DNA of 64,000 bases, taken from Mixophyes australis. Taxonomy: Eukaryota; Chordata; Amphibia; Anura; Limnodynastidae. The first letter of the stretch is position 1; every line of letters begins with the position of its first letter. The stretch is taken from contig JAVHZZ010000009.1 of assembly GCA_036250195.1 (NCBI GenBank), positions 101,764,771 through 101,828,770 of the forward strand. Reading direction: 5' to 3'. Below are positions 1-11,165 of this stretch, piece by piece. The translations under genes were made by a program, and so were the position numbers. Under the pieces are notes generated by a model. It was not told the DNA's origin. It ran no database searches and saw only the letters and a list, made by a program, of their open reading frames with translations.

Positions 1-663
1 AACAGTGTTCAGCTAAGTATGAAAGAAATCACTATATGGATAACAGGGTGACTTGATCAGCAAAACTAGAGATCAGCAAACTTGCTATGAAATTTTGCAT
101 AAATTGAATTTCACATCGGGAAAGGCCATTTAATGGAGGTGTGTTACAATTTTCGAATTCCGTTTTGCTTCACCGTTCCATGGAATGGCCATTCCGCACT
201 GTATTTGAACATTAGCATTTTCTATGAATTTACAGTCTTAGGGGTAGATTTAATTCCTTGCATTGTTCATTAGAACAACGTGGCCCGCGCACTATTACCA
301 TTACTGCAGTAATTTCAAAGTGGATTTTTGTTCGCGGCTCACAGAATCTAACCCTGAGAATAAATCTGGGACATCGACTGGCCATTCATTCTGATGTGTG
401 GTGTGGTTAGATTGAGACCGGGAACTCTGAAGACCAAGCTGCACCAGTGAAACGTGAAAAATGTCACATCCAAATGGGCAAATACTTTGCTAAACAGTCT
501 TGAAATTTTTTCTTCTCTCTAACCAATACATTTGAGATACCCAATTGCTGGGAATTTATTATAAGAACAATGATACATGTATAGACATTTGTGAATTTAG
601 TGAGATTTCTGGTACAGTACACATGAAGAAATTGTCCTAAGAGATGTTGCAACATACTCATAT
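1..663. other. AT-rich sequence, nothing recognised
   Basis: I see no gene, RNA gene or known repeat here. A 65-codon minus-strand open frame at 464-661 has no recognisable motif and is what chance gives in AT-rich DNA. Confidence 0.5.
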
Positions 664-970
664 CAAGGGGTGGGCTGGCCCAGGGGGCAGGGGGGCAGCG
701 GCCCCCCGGGCCGCTCAGTCAGACCCTATTAGGGCTGGGGGGTAGGCCGGCTGGCCGCCCCCCGGATGCAATATACCACATTTTCACCGGTGGCCACATC
801 TGATGACATGAGATGCAGCCACGTCTGCGCACAGGCGGCCGTATCACATGACAGTCGATGCGGCCGCGTCATCAATGACACGGACGCATCCCGTTTCATG
901 TGATGCGGCCGCCTGTGTGCCCCCCAGGCTTCCCTCTCCCAGCCCGCGCCTGCTCCTATCTGAGCTGACA
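664..970 (-). repeat. NotI-rich GC repeat, uninterrupted copy
   Basis: This CpG-rich island in AT-rich surroundings is the reverse complement of the split repeat at 13723-14194 plus 16273-16340. Shared blocks include the G/C-rich terminal segment reading GGTGGGCTGGCCC, the ATTTTCACCGGTGGCC block, and several GATGCGGCCGC units (NotI sites near 862 and 902) with inverted partners. The matching ends suggest a non-autonomous DNA transposon, but no target duplication is seen and the superfamily is unknown. Its value is that it shows the split copy before insertion. The 80-codon minus frame across it (729-971) is not considered a gene. Confidence 0.7.
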
Positions 971-974
971 TAAA

Positions 975-1831
975 TATAGGGTATTAAAATAAAGTTTATA
1001 CAACTGATTATTGTGTTGTGTTGTTTTTAACACAATTGTCATTGTATTGTCTTTTTGTTGTGCAAAACAAATCCACTGCTCACTTTAACGGTGATACTTG
1101 CAATGATAACTTTTTATTCTTATTCTCCATGCTGTATGACTGTGGATTGTGTGATTGGTGACTTTATTATTTACAATGAGATTGTATTAGGATAATGTCT
1201 AAATGTCAGGTCCAACCATAGTGCGTGGCGGATGAAGTTCATAGCATTACCCTATTTATTTCCGCATGCATAGGTGGTGCTGGTCTCTGCTACATATATT
1301 GTATACACGCATATTAACTTATACACTCACACACATAATAGTGATACATAATATAATAATAATAATAACCAAGTGATATAGATACGTGTAACATGCTGTA
1401 AAATATATCCCTATATGTGGAGAGTTAATGCTGTAAAATATAAATATTTTCATAACTGTATATGATCACAAGTAGTGATGTCATTATTTCTAGTTGGATA
1501 GTGGTGATGTTACTCCTAATATATAGCTGTACATCTGGTGAGCTGTGATGTCACTCACTCATATTAAGTGTTGTGTGACGGAATGTATAGACAGACAGCT
1601 GGGGCAAACACATCTGGAGATGAGGGTAACTTTATACAAGCAACTCGCTTTGAGTTAAATTAACATTTGTGTAATATATGAAATAATGTACTTCCTATTG
1701 TAAAATAAAGGGGATATAAAATAGCTTCTCAGAGTTCAGTGACCAATAAAATGGCCTTGGTCTACAGCCATGTGTTTTTATATGATGCTTAATTGCTACA
1801 AATATACTACTATTATCCTTTTATTCTACAG
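975..1831. other. AT-rich sequence upstream of candidate exon
   Basis: No repeat family or gene recognised. The only items of note lie at the right edge: a CCAATAAAA string near 1742 and a pyrimidine-rich stretch running into TTCTACAG (AG at 1830-1831), which could be a 3' splice site for the segment that follows. Confidence 0.4.
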
Positions 1832-2005
1832 TAGGGGGTAAGATTTTCCTATTGTATAACTACTATCCATATATATCTGATGACATCGCTATGGATGGAT
1901 GGAACCTGTTTTTGCGTTCTGCTTTTGCTCTGTCATTCCTCATTGCATTTGTAAATTCACATTTTTCTGAATTTATCGCCTATGAAGTTTACCAAAAGGA
2001 ACCAG
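1832..2005 (+). CDS. Candidate coding exon with N-terminal signal peptide
   Basis: This is the only stretch that looks like part of a host gene. A pyrimidine-rich tract ends in CAG at 1831, and an ATG at 1891 lies in a good initiation context (G at -3, G at +4). It opens 38 codons that stop at a textbook donor, CCAG|GTAAGT, at 2005/2006; the frame ends in-frame in the presumed intron. The peptide begins MDGWNLFLRSAF, then has a hydrophobic core (ALSFLIAFV) and a likely cleavage zone near NSHFS, as in a secretory signal peptide, followed by a polar stretch ending YQKEP. The exon would end in phase 1. I do not recognise the family. No partner exon was found in the window, so the gene would need a very long first intron. 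Chance cannot be excluded; the case rests on four agreeing signals. Confidence 0.4.
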
Positions 2006-2386
2006 GTAAGTGAACAACCAGTGAGCTTTGTGCTTGGGAGTCCTCCATTAAATTAACAAGTCTCTAATAAAAGTTAATTTCACCTTGTTATAACTTGTGG
2101 AACAGAATACAGACTATGAATAGTCTTTTTAGGTGGAGCAGTTAGTTTTGTGAGACTGATGACCTTCAGCCCCTGGGTGAAAATCACCGGACTGCAGCTA
2201 AATATTAATCTTACACCTGCACCTCGGGGGCGGTCCTGATCTGCAGAGCTTGCAAGACAGTGGGCAGAGTATATGGGGTACATCTTGTCGTGATTTAGCC
2301 CAGTGTTGCCTAGATAAGTATTGGTTGGTATTATATTAAAATGCATCTATGGGGGAATTTATGAAATCTGATGTAAACCAATCATG
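2006..2386. other. Sequence between candidate exon and hAT MITE
   Basis: No recognised feature. It would be intron if the 1832-2005 exon is real. Confidence 0.4.
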
Positions 2387-2394
2387 CTGTAAAC

Positions 2395-2542
2395 CAGGCC
2401 TGTCCAACCTGCGGCCCTCCAGGTGTTGTGAAACTACAAGCCCCAGCATGCTTTGCTGGTAGACAACCAGTTGATAGCTGGAAGGGCATGCTGGGACTTG
2501 TAGTTTCACAACATCTGGAGGGCTGCAGGTTGGACAGGCCTG
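2395..2542. mobile_element. hAT MITE (148 bp) with 8-bp target duplication
   Basis: A foldback element whose ends are CAGGCCTGTCCAACCTGC and its inverted complement. It is flanked by the perfect 8-bp direct repeat CTGTAAAC (2387-2394 and 2543-2550). The arms differ slightly and pair through their CTACAAG/CTTGTAG blocks. Eight-base duplications and CAGGS-type ends are the signature of hAT transposons. It has no coding capacity and would have been mobilised in trans. Confidence 0.9.
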
Positions 2543-2550
2543 CTGTAAAC

Positions 2551-5209
2551 CATAGCAATCACAGTCTGTCGTTTTTCGAAATAAGTCTAAAACACTGATG
2601 GACAACAAGCGACCCTAAGAGCTTTCACCTGCGGAACTCTTCATGCTTTATTGTCAGATTTGTTTGTTACAGCTTGTAGCACTTGCTTAAAACACCTGCT
2701 GATATGTTATTACAGATAGGTGTCTATTTCTTTGATTAAATGCATTGTTTTAGCTTATTTTTGAGATTAGGAGTAATGTGTGGCCCTTTTAAAAGATAGA
2801 GGGTCCCCGTGCAGCCCCTGAAGTATATCGGGCTGCCCATCACTGGTAGAGCAAATGAAAACAAATGTCTAACTGGTTGCTATTGGTTATTTCACCTTTT
2901 ATATTTCTATCAGTTTTCAAAAATGCCATTTTATTGCACAATTTGGTCATACGTGTCTCATGGTCCAATAAACAGTTTTGGTAGATGGTGGATTATATGT
3001 TTACTGAAACATCTTATATTTCCTTCTTACAAAAGTGTAGCAACTCAAAAGCTGCTCCAACACATCATAACTTTTTCTTATCTACAGTGGCAAATTTGCA
3101 AAAAATAAAACTAATCTAAATTAAATCATTCACAATTTTCTTTTATATTTCTCATTTGCTGAACCTGCTTGTGGGGGCAGTGGTGCTGTTGCAGTTACTG
3201 TCTATTGTGTAGCTTTGCTACTTGTTTTTTTTATTACCAGTAATTATTTTTATGAGGAAGCTTAGTTTATTTACACAATAAAACATTCCAGTACATTTTA
3301 CTGCCTGTTAAATAAATACATTAACTCTTCATTCGGTATATGTAGCACATATAGCAGATATTTTCATTGTAAATGTTTTGTTCAGCTATTTTTTTTTTAT
3401 TTAGTGGTGTAAAAAGTAAAGGATCAGCCAAAATGTCAATGACCAAAATTTTTTTTAAAACCGTTCTGAGTCAAATTTTAAAAAAAATATTAAGGTTTTA
3501 TGAATTTTCTCTAAAAACAAATGAAAACAAAGCTGGAATTTAACATCTGTAAAAAGTTTAATTTATTATTTTATTTAAATTAATGTAACTCTTCTTGATA
3601 ATATTTTTGTTTCTTTTGCCTAAAAAGTTCTTCTTTTTTAACTACCGTCAGAAGTAAAAGTTTAGGAACCAAAGTTATTATATAGCTGGTAAATTTTTAT
3701 TGTACGTTGTTCAATTGATCTCAAGTATTTAAGCATTTTAGTTTCATGCAATCTTTTACCATGGTCTCAAAACAGAAACAATGGACTTGTCTTCAAAAAG
3801 GGAAAGTGGGATTGTGCCGTCTTGGTGTAAACTCCCCAGTTTCATGATTCATTAAACCTATTTTCCATGTGTGCAATCGGACCTGACTCATTACATTTAC
3901 ATGCATAATGGAAGTAGAAAACTGTCAGCAACTGAAGAAACATCGGATAGATGTGTTCCTTCAACTTACCAAGAAAGTTAAAGTATAAAAACCCAACGCG
4001 TATTTGAAATATAAATATATATGTTTGTGTCTATGGGTGATTGTGTGTAGCGACACAACTTCACATCATCCTAATCCACTTTATTTGTAAAAAGCAATAA
4101 AAAATCATATAAATAAATAGGATGTTTGGAAATGATTAAACACCTAAGAATATGCACAATTTAGCAGCAAAGCAACTCTAATATAATACAATAAAGCAAT
4201 AAATTGTTGATGTGTTTGTTTAGAACACTCTTAATGGATTTTGTTATGTTTAAGCTTTTTCATTTTGGAAAGGAAGTGAAAGGTGAAATTTGATCACATT
4301 TAATGAATCCATACATAGAGATAAATATATTAGTTTGCGGAGACTCCACAAACAAAAAATAAATGAAGAAAACAAATATATGTACTGTTGAGGACAGTAT
4401 TATTTTTTTTTCAACATAAAAAGATTTAGTAGTTTTTCACTTCATTTAAATGAAAAGAACCACTACCTTACATATTGCACAGATAATGTAATGGCTAGGG
4501 AGAAACAAAAAAGGCTTTGTAATGTGGCCACCTCCGAAAGTTGTTGCAAAGAAACTTTTCCCCCTTCGTATCTGCTAACGAATTCTAATTAATGCCGAGC
4601 ATTCCTCTACTGAAATCATGTAAGGCGTAGCAAGCAGTGGGGGAAAAAGACATTTTGAATGCTGGTGATTGCCCTGTTAGAATTATACGACTGAATGCCA
4701 GAGCCTCCTAACTTACTGTCTATTAAAGCAAAGCTTTGAAAGAGAAATGCATCTACAAAAGCTGTCAATCTTCCTTGCCCCTAAAGCCTGGGTTCACATG
4801 GATTCAAGTGACAGGCCCCCTCCCCCTGTGCACAATACATCAATCTGTCTCTCCCACAAGCACCCACAGCCCATTGTGCAGGCCGCAGGTGCCTATTATG
4901 GCACCCATGACTGCCTCCCTCAGCTCCTCCCCTGAGAAACAGGAACTTCACACAATAGAGCACTGTGGGAATATGATGATGGGTGTTTTAGGGTAATAGA
5001 CAGATGGTAAATGGTACATGGGTGGTACAGAAAGGTATGTTTAAATCACTGCTACAAAATGTAGAACTTTTACCATATTATCAAACAGGCACAAAAGTAT
5101 ATAGTCACCTGATATACTGTATGTAGGTGTTTGTAAATGTTCTCATGTTGTGACAGTCGGGGCATAGTACATGTTATCTACTTTGTGCTATGAGTAAGAA
5201 AAGCACCTG
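2551..5209. other. AT-rich sequence, nothing firm
   Basis: Long AT-rich stretch without a recognisable gene. The part around 2595-2850 (short phrases such as GCAGCCCCTGAAGTATATCGG) resembles an old dispersed repeat, but I cannot name it. The overlapping 60-86 codon frames at 4736-4996 lie on both strands with no family motif and are not called. Confidence 0.4.
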
Positions 5210-5255
<46 letters not shown>

Positions 5256-5336
5256 CATATCTATCTATCTATTCATCTATCTACCTATCTATCTATCTAC
5301 CTATCTATCTATCTCATATCTATCTATCTATCTATA

Positions 5337-5373
<37 letters not shown>

Positions 5374-5375
5374 CA

Positions 5376-5406
<31 letters not shown>

Positions 5407-5589
5407 TCATCTATCTACCTATCTATCTATCTCATATCTATCTATCTATCTATCTATGTCATATCTATCTATCTATCTATCTATCTATGTCATATCTATC
5501 TATCTATCTATCTCATATCTATCTATCTATTCATCTATCTACCTATCTATCTATCTATCTCATATCTATCTATCTATCTATCTATCTCA

Positions 5590-5622
<33 letters not shown>

Positions 5623-5624
5623 CA

Positions 5625-5657
<33 letters not shown>

Positions 5658-5733
5658 CATATCTATATCATATCTATCTATCTATTCATCTATCTATCTA
5701 TCTATCTATCTATCTATATATCTATCTATCTCA

Positions 5734-5780
<47 letters not shown>

Positions 5781-5784
5781 GTCA

Positions 5785-5835
<51 letters not shown>

Positions 5836-5925
5836 GTCATATCTATCTATCTTTCTATCTATCTATCTCATATCTATCTATCTATTCATCTATATACCTA
5901 TCTATCTATCTATCTATCTATCTCA

Positions 5926-5962
<37 letters not shown>

Positions 5963-5964
5963 CA

Positions 5965-6003
<39 letters not shown>

Positions 6004-6038
6004 GTCATATCTATCTATCTATCTATCTATCTATGTCA

Positions 6039-6077
<39 letters not shown>

Positions 6078-6081
6078 GTCA

Positions 6082-6118
<37 letters not shown>
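5210..6118 (+). repeat. TATC (GATA) tetranucleotide array, ~0.9 kb
   Basis: About 900 bp of TATC units, interrupted at fairly regular spacing by short variants (TCATATC, TATGTCATATC, TATTCATC, TACC). Longer blocks that include the interruptions repeat, so the array has higher-order structure and probably grew by block duplication. Because the unit contains no stop in any forward frame, it creates three overlapping open frames that encode only a YLSI-type periodic peptide; these are not genes. GATA/TATC arrays of this kind are the Bkm-type repeats known from several vertebrate sex chromosomes, but nothing here ties this locus to one. Confidence 0.97.
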
Positions 6119-6120
<2 letters not shown>

Positions 6121-7079
6121 TGTATTCTTTTTCTCTTTATTCTGTTGGTGACTTAGGTGCTGATGTAGAGTGAGAACTATACCAGTTTGTGTAGTGTATC
6201 TTGCGTGAAATCTCTTGGTGCAGAAAAGTGGGCACACATATGTGTCCATGCAGACTGTGTGATTCTGCCATAGGCAGGAAAGTGGGGACAAGGGCGTGCT
6301 AACGTAGGCCAAGTACAGTAAAGGTATGTTGATGCAATTGCAAAGAGATGCAGACAGGGACACATATGCATATGCACCACAGAAAGCCATACTATTTGCA
6401 GGCGGTTAAGGGCAGTTGCGTATAGCAGATACTTACACAGGGCATAAGTGTAATACAAGTGTATGTGACGTATTCATGGCCTAAATCAGACACATGGGCT
6501 ACTGTTGCCAACCACCACACCTCTTAAGATAGTTGCCAGTTTATATATGGTCACAAATTGCACCCAACTTAGCTTCAGGTCCTTAGCTACGAAGTTAGAA
6601 GTGTTTGTATTTCTCACATATATGTGTCCTCGTACTGGATATAACCCAATGCAGGGTTGGTATGGAAATATGGAACACTGTACATGAGTGAGAACATATT
6701 AATGTATTATTGTATGTCCTGGATCCACTCTGCAGCATAACAGTGTATGTAAAATTGAACATATCATGAAATGAATAAATTAGATGTTTCATGCTTGTCA
6801 CATGCATTTATAGGAATGTAAGCCTGAAAGCTACAAATGGGGACTTGAACTACAAACAAAAGTGCCCTGTCAAGAAGTATAAACAAGGACCAAATCAGCA
6901 ATCTAAGGGATTTCCTATAATAATCATGCATCGCCTTGGAATAGGATCTTATGGAACTACCTGTCATGACAGTTCTAATCCTATTCACAAGAGTCTGCAT
7001 TTCTGTAAAACAATACACATAATACACTCACTCATATTACACAAGTGACATTAATATACGTTAAAACTTCTGTAAAATA
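6119..7079. other. Unassigned sequence between simple repeats
   Basis: No gene or repeat recognised. Several 60-93 codon frames on both strands lack motifs and overlap each other. Confidence 0.4.
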
Positions 7080-7085
7080 AAATAA

Positions 7086-7086
<1 letters not shown>

Positions 7087-7142
<56 letters not shown>
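7087..7142. repeat. TA microsatellite
   Basis: Uninterrupted TA repeat bordering the Penelope-like segment that follows. Confidence 0.95.
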
Positions 7143-7146
<4 letters not shown>

Positions 7147-7262
7147 CCATTCCTGGCACTCAATTTATTATCCCTGATGAAAGTTACACTGTAACTGAAA
7201 TGTTGGAAACTTTGGAGCAAGTCAACATTTGTCACTTTACATGAGTAAATCCTTGAGTGCCT
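7143..7262 (+). mobile_element. Possible Penelope-like terminal segment with hammerhead-like core
   Basis: This 120-bp block sits between two TA arrays. It contains CTGATGA, then a 6-bp stem (AGTTAC/GTAACT, 3-nt loop), then GAAA, then TGTTG that can pair with CAACA downstream. That is the order of a hammerhead ribozyme (core, stem II, GAAA, stem III), and such motifs occur in the terminal repeats of Penelope-like retroelements. I cannot find a convincing stem I, so it may be inactive. Family assignment is an inference from motif and context only. Confidence 0.4.
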
Positions 7263-7272
7263 CTTATTTTGA

Positions 7273-7278
<6 letters not shown>

Positions 7279-7315
<37 letters not shown>
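7279..7315. repeat. TA microsatellite
   Basis: TA repeat on the right side of the Penelope-like block. A few GATA-like units follow up to the hAT insertion at 7350. Confidence 0.95.
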
Positions 7316-7321
<6 letters not shown>

Positions 7322-7349
7322 GAGAGATTTAGAGGTATATAGATATAGT

Positions 7350-7775
7350 CAGGGCCGCCATCAGGGGGGTACGGGGGGTACTGTTGTACCGGGCCCGGGC
7401 TCACCAGGGGCCCCGGTACAACAGCTCAGCACAGACTTACCTGGGGCCCGCCGCTGGTCTCCGCTATTCTGTCTTCAGCCTGGCTGTCACCGACAGCCAG
7501 GCACCAGGATCCGACCGCAGGGGTGGAGGATTCATTCCCCCTGCGATCATGTGCTCTGCCTGTGACAGATCACATGATCGCAGGGGGAATGATTCCTCCA
7601 CCCCTGCGATCGGATTGTGGTGCCTGGCTGTCACGGTGACAGCCAGGCTGAAGACAGAATAGCGGAGACCAGCGGCGGGCCCCCAGGTAAGTATGAAAGT
7701 ATGTGTTGCTCATGGGGGAGGGCGGGTGGCACGGGGGGCCCGTACTGGGCCCGATTTTTTCTGAAGGCGGCCCTG
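7350..7775. mobile_element. hAT MITE (426 bp), foldback type
   Basis: Ends CAGGGCCGCC and GGCGGCCCTG, with a perfect 8-bp target duplication GATATAGT (7342-7349, 7776-7783). The interior is a large inverted repeat: arms around CGCTATTCTGTCTTCAGCCT and CAGGGGGAATGATTC mirror each other about a centre near 7560. Superfamily hAT follows from the duplication length and ends. The open frames across it (7384-7662, 7617-7802) reflect GC-rich palindromic sequence, not a gene. Confidence 0.93.
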
Positions 7776-8148
7776 GATATAGTTATATATCCTTATATTT
7801 AGAGAGCAGTAATATCACTTGTGTCACATAACTCTTTTTCGGAGTAATAGCAACATCATAGCAATCATAGCTGTCTGATGGCAAAACTAGAGTTCCCATG
7901 TGGCCTGGTTTCCCCAAAATTATTCCTTTTTCATCCTAAATCTGTAACTTGCCATATGTATTTCCCTATTGTAAGCTCCTGATAAATCCAAATTAATAAT
8001 ATAAGTGGGAGTAGGCTTTTATATATTATCATATTTGGGATCTAACTGGAATTATGGGGTGGATTTTATGGCTTTATCAAACTTCAGGTCATATAAATTT
8101 CCAGATTTTATTTTAGAAATTATATGACCGTTGAGTAATAGACACCTA

Positions 8149-8452
8149 GGGCCTGATTCATTAAGGAACTTAGGGAAGAAATTTCTTAAATAATGCAATG
8201 GGGGAAAAATAGTTTTCTATTTTGCACATAAGTTAAATACTGTCTGTTTTTTCATGTAGCACATAAATATTTGATAGTTTATTTGTACGCTGAATTTTAA
8301 AGTTGATATCTATGTGCTACATGAAAAAAAGTCAGTATTTAACTTATGTGCAAAATAGATATCTAATTTTCACCCCTTGCATTTTAACATGGATTCGTCC
8401 AGGAGACTTAAGTAAGAAATTTCTTGCCTAAGTTCCTTAATGAATCAGGCCC
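8149..8452. mobile_element. Palindromic MITE (304 bp), 3-bp duplication
   Basis: Inverted ends GGGCCTGATTCATTAAGG ... CCTTAATGAATCAGGCCC with long pairing arms (for example CATAAGTTAAATACT and its complement). Flanked by CTA on both sides (8146-8148, 8453-8455). A 3-bp duplication suggests PIF/Harbinger, which usually duplicates TWA, so the superfamily is tentative. Fragments of the same end occur near 24170-24245 and 27830-27850. Confidence 0.8.
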
Positions 8453-8613
8453 CTAGATCTTAGAATGACTTCCTACAAGTAACTTGTTTTGTATTAAACT
8501 GAAATTTGCCTGTAGCCTCACGACTTTATATGGTCATGGCATTCCTTATATTTCTCCTCATTGGTGTTCATTTTGCATTATTTACACTTAAATGTAACAT
8601 AAACAGGTAAAAT

Positions 8614-8917
8614 CACACTTGCCAACTCTCCCGGAACGTCCGGGAGACTCCCGCATTTTGCGTGAGTCTCCCGGACTCCCGAGAGAGTGTGGCAATCTCC
8701 CTGATCTGCCCAGAAGTGGGCAGAATACGGTTCAAACGCCGTGATTCACCGGGAATAGCGGTGTTTGGCCCCGCCCCCACTGTAAAATGACGCAATTTGC
8801 GTCATTACGTAATGGGGGCGGGGCTAAAATGATGAGATTTTTGGGTCCCCGCCCCCTACACGCCTACCTCCTACTAGCAGCTCCCGGGGGAAAAAAAATG
8901 AAATGTTGGCAAGTATG
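8614..8917. mobile_element. hAT MITE (304 bp), CACACTTGCCAAC ends
   Basis: Terminal inverted repeats CACACTTGCCAAC and GTTGGCAAGTATG, with a perfect 8-bp duplication GGTAAAAT (8606-8613, 8918-8925). The interior has two CCGGGAGACTCCC-type palindromes near the left end and paired GGGGGCGGGGC blocks in the right half. The same family is present at 17407-17734. Confidence 0.92.
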
Positions 8918-8925
8918 GGTAAAAT

Positions 8926-10555
8926 TAGTAATAAAATGTCTGTACTTTTCCAAGTCAGTGAGGGTCATTTAAGAAGTGCAGGGAATTACGCTTTGCAGTA
9001 CGACTTTATATGCATAATTTTGTATATATATTTATAGGTTCACAAATCTATGAATCCAGGGCCTTCTGTACAAAGAGAAGCAAGTATATATGCATAGCGC
9101 ACAATAAGAATTTCACTGCTGCGCATGCGCACAACAAAGACTTATGCTTGTATCTGTATGAGTCAGTAAAATGCTGCATATACAAATCTTTACACTTATT
9201 GAGACGGATCCTAAGATGCGCCTGACTGAGATACTACACATAATGTGTGTTTTTTTGGACTCAAACTACTCCACGTTTTAGACGTAGATTGCATTCAGTG
9301 TGTGCAATTATTAGGATTTTGCAGGTTAAACTCAAAGGACGAGTCTATACAACTGAAAACCACACCAGAACATACAGCTTCCTGTCCCTTTATTAATTTA
9401 AACTTTTTTTTACCATTATACTACTTGTTTGACCATTATTTATCGTTCATATAACTCCTACAAGTAAGGGGAAATCAGTGCTGCATTTAAATAATGCTCT
9501 GCATCCTTGCACAAATTTATGCAAATTTATTTATATCGTGCTTTATTTGTCCATAGTTGGAGCAAGGGAATCAGCAATGTGAAACAAGCTTCAGGTTCAT
9601 TTATGTGACTATAAAAATTTTGCTGCATCACACAAAAGGAGCAATGTAGTTATAGCAATATCCACCCATAACAGATCATTTAAATATCTCATCCTTCAAA
9701 ATTAAAGAATTTGCTGTTTGGTGCACAGCCTGGTGGTTTTTTATGCCTCTTCTGTAGCGGTGAGGAACACCCACTGTCTGCCTAGGTCTGCCTATTATCC
9801 CACACAAGATATACAAGTACAGTTTTGTGACATCATAATTGCACATGCATGCATCTTACAGTGCATGTCCAGTTCATAAATAACCACCTCTGTCTTGGTA
9901 TGTGGTAGGGTCTTAATGAATGTCAGGAATAAACTGAATTATTTCCACCCCTTACTTGCTGAAGATCAGAAGATCAGAAGTTCTTAAACACTAACACTAA
10001 GCCCGTAAGAAATCAGCGCTCCCATCTCGCTGTCACAATATACTATACCTAGAACTGCCCCCTCTCTCCCTGTTATGTAGGGCTTGCAACCCCACTGGAG
10101 TAGCTTTGTTATTCATAGAAATAGGGGTTTCTATACTAGAAGGTGGGCTGTAGGAAGCACAGCACTCTACTGATGGAGTCCAACAGTTAGTGATGACAGC
10201 CACTCAATGAACAATCAGGGGTTAGCATGTGGTTGCTGCTCTATGCGGAGAGCCTTCATCAGAGGAACCCTGCAGAGAAGCAGATGCAAATCCAGCTTCC
10301 AGAAGAGGGACCCTCGGTTGCAAACAGGGCATCCTGCTGAAGTCCTCACAATGGGGAAGGAGTACATTTATTTAATTTGGATGGAGGGGGACATGTTGCT
10401 TATTAAGGTGTTACTGTTTCTGTAGACCCTTCATGACTGTTGGGATTTCATTGACCAGTCTTTCTACTATATGTTTCATTTTAAATATTTTGCAGTCCCC
10501 AGTAGATTTCACTTTTACTTTTAAGGGCTTTCTTTTTGTTAGCACAGTGATTTTT
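8926..10555. other. Unassigned sequence
   Basis: AT-rich sequence with no recognised repeat and only short motif-less open frames (9010-9225, 9245-9454, 10207-10425). Confidence 0.4.
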
Positions 10556-11031
10556 TAATATCAGTGAATCATACAGGCAAATTGCCCAGAACATTGCCCA
10601 GAGCCTCACACTGACTCCTTCCTATAGTGCATCCTGATGGCAACCCTTCTCCAGGTAAATGATGCACACAAACCCAAATGTCCACATGATGTAAAAGAAA
10701 ACATGATTCATCAGACCAGTGGAATTTTCCATTGCTTCATGGTCTAGCTCTGGCGCTCACGTGCCCTTTGTAGATGCTTTCGGTGGTGGACAGGGGTCAG
10801 CATGACCACTCTGACAGGTCTATGGCTACACATCCCCATACGTAGCAAGCTATGATGCACTGTGTTTTCTGACACCTTTCTATCATAGCCAGCATTAGCT
10901 TCTTCAGCAATTTGTGGTACAGTAGCTCTTCTGTGGGATTGGGATGGACCCTGTTGTCTAGCCATCACAATTTGACCCTTGTCATAGTCGCTCAGATCCT
11001 TACGCTTGATCATTTCTCCTGCCTCCAACAC
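10556..11031 (-). pseudogene. Tc1 transposase, N-terminal remnant
   Basis: The 95-codon frame (10744-11031) opens with a segment reading KRKDLSDYDKGQIVMAR, the start of the helix-turn-helix DNA-binding region of Tc1 transposases. It then jumps to HRRATVPQIAEEANAGYDRKV and TPVHHRKHLQRARE, the second DNA-binding helix region. About 50 residues usual between these parts are missing. Past the stop, further family-like sequence continues in broken frames to about 10560 and includes a degraded form of the first catalytic Asp region. The gene is dead. Confidence 0.85.
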
Positions 11032-11165
11032 ATCAACTTCAAGAACTGACTGTTCACTTACTGCCTAATATATCCCAACCCTTGACAGGGGCCAGTGTAA
11101 CAAAATATTCAATGTTATTCACTTCACTTGTCAGTGGTTTTAATGTTGTGGATGATCGGTGTATA
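10556..11165 (-). mobile_element. Tc1-like transposon fragment (5' end)
   Basis: On the minus strand the 5' terminal repeat (complement ending GATGATCGGTGTAT at 11165) is followed by the start of a Tc1 transposase. The copy is cut off on its far side near 10556, so only one end survives. It belongs to the same subfamily as the fragment at 51030-51740, which preserves the later part of the transposase. Confidence 0.85.

Noticed and set aside
5190..6173. Open frames of 125-327 codons on the plus strand
   Set aside because: They encode only YLSI-type periodic peptides from the TATC array; all three frames are open for the same reason.
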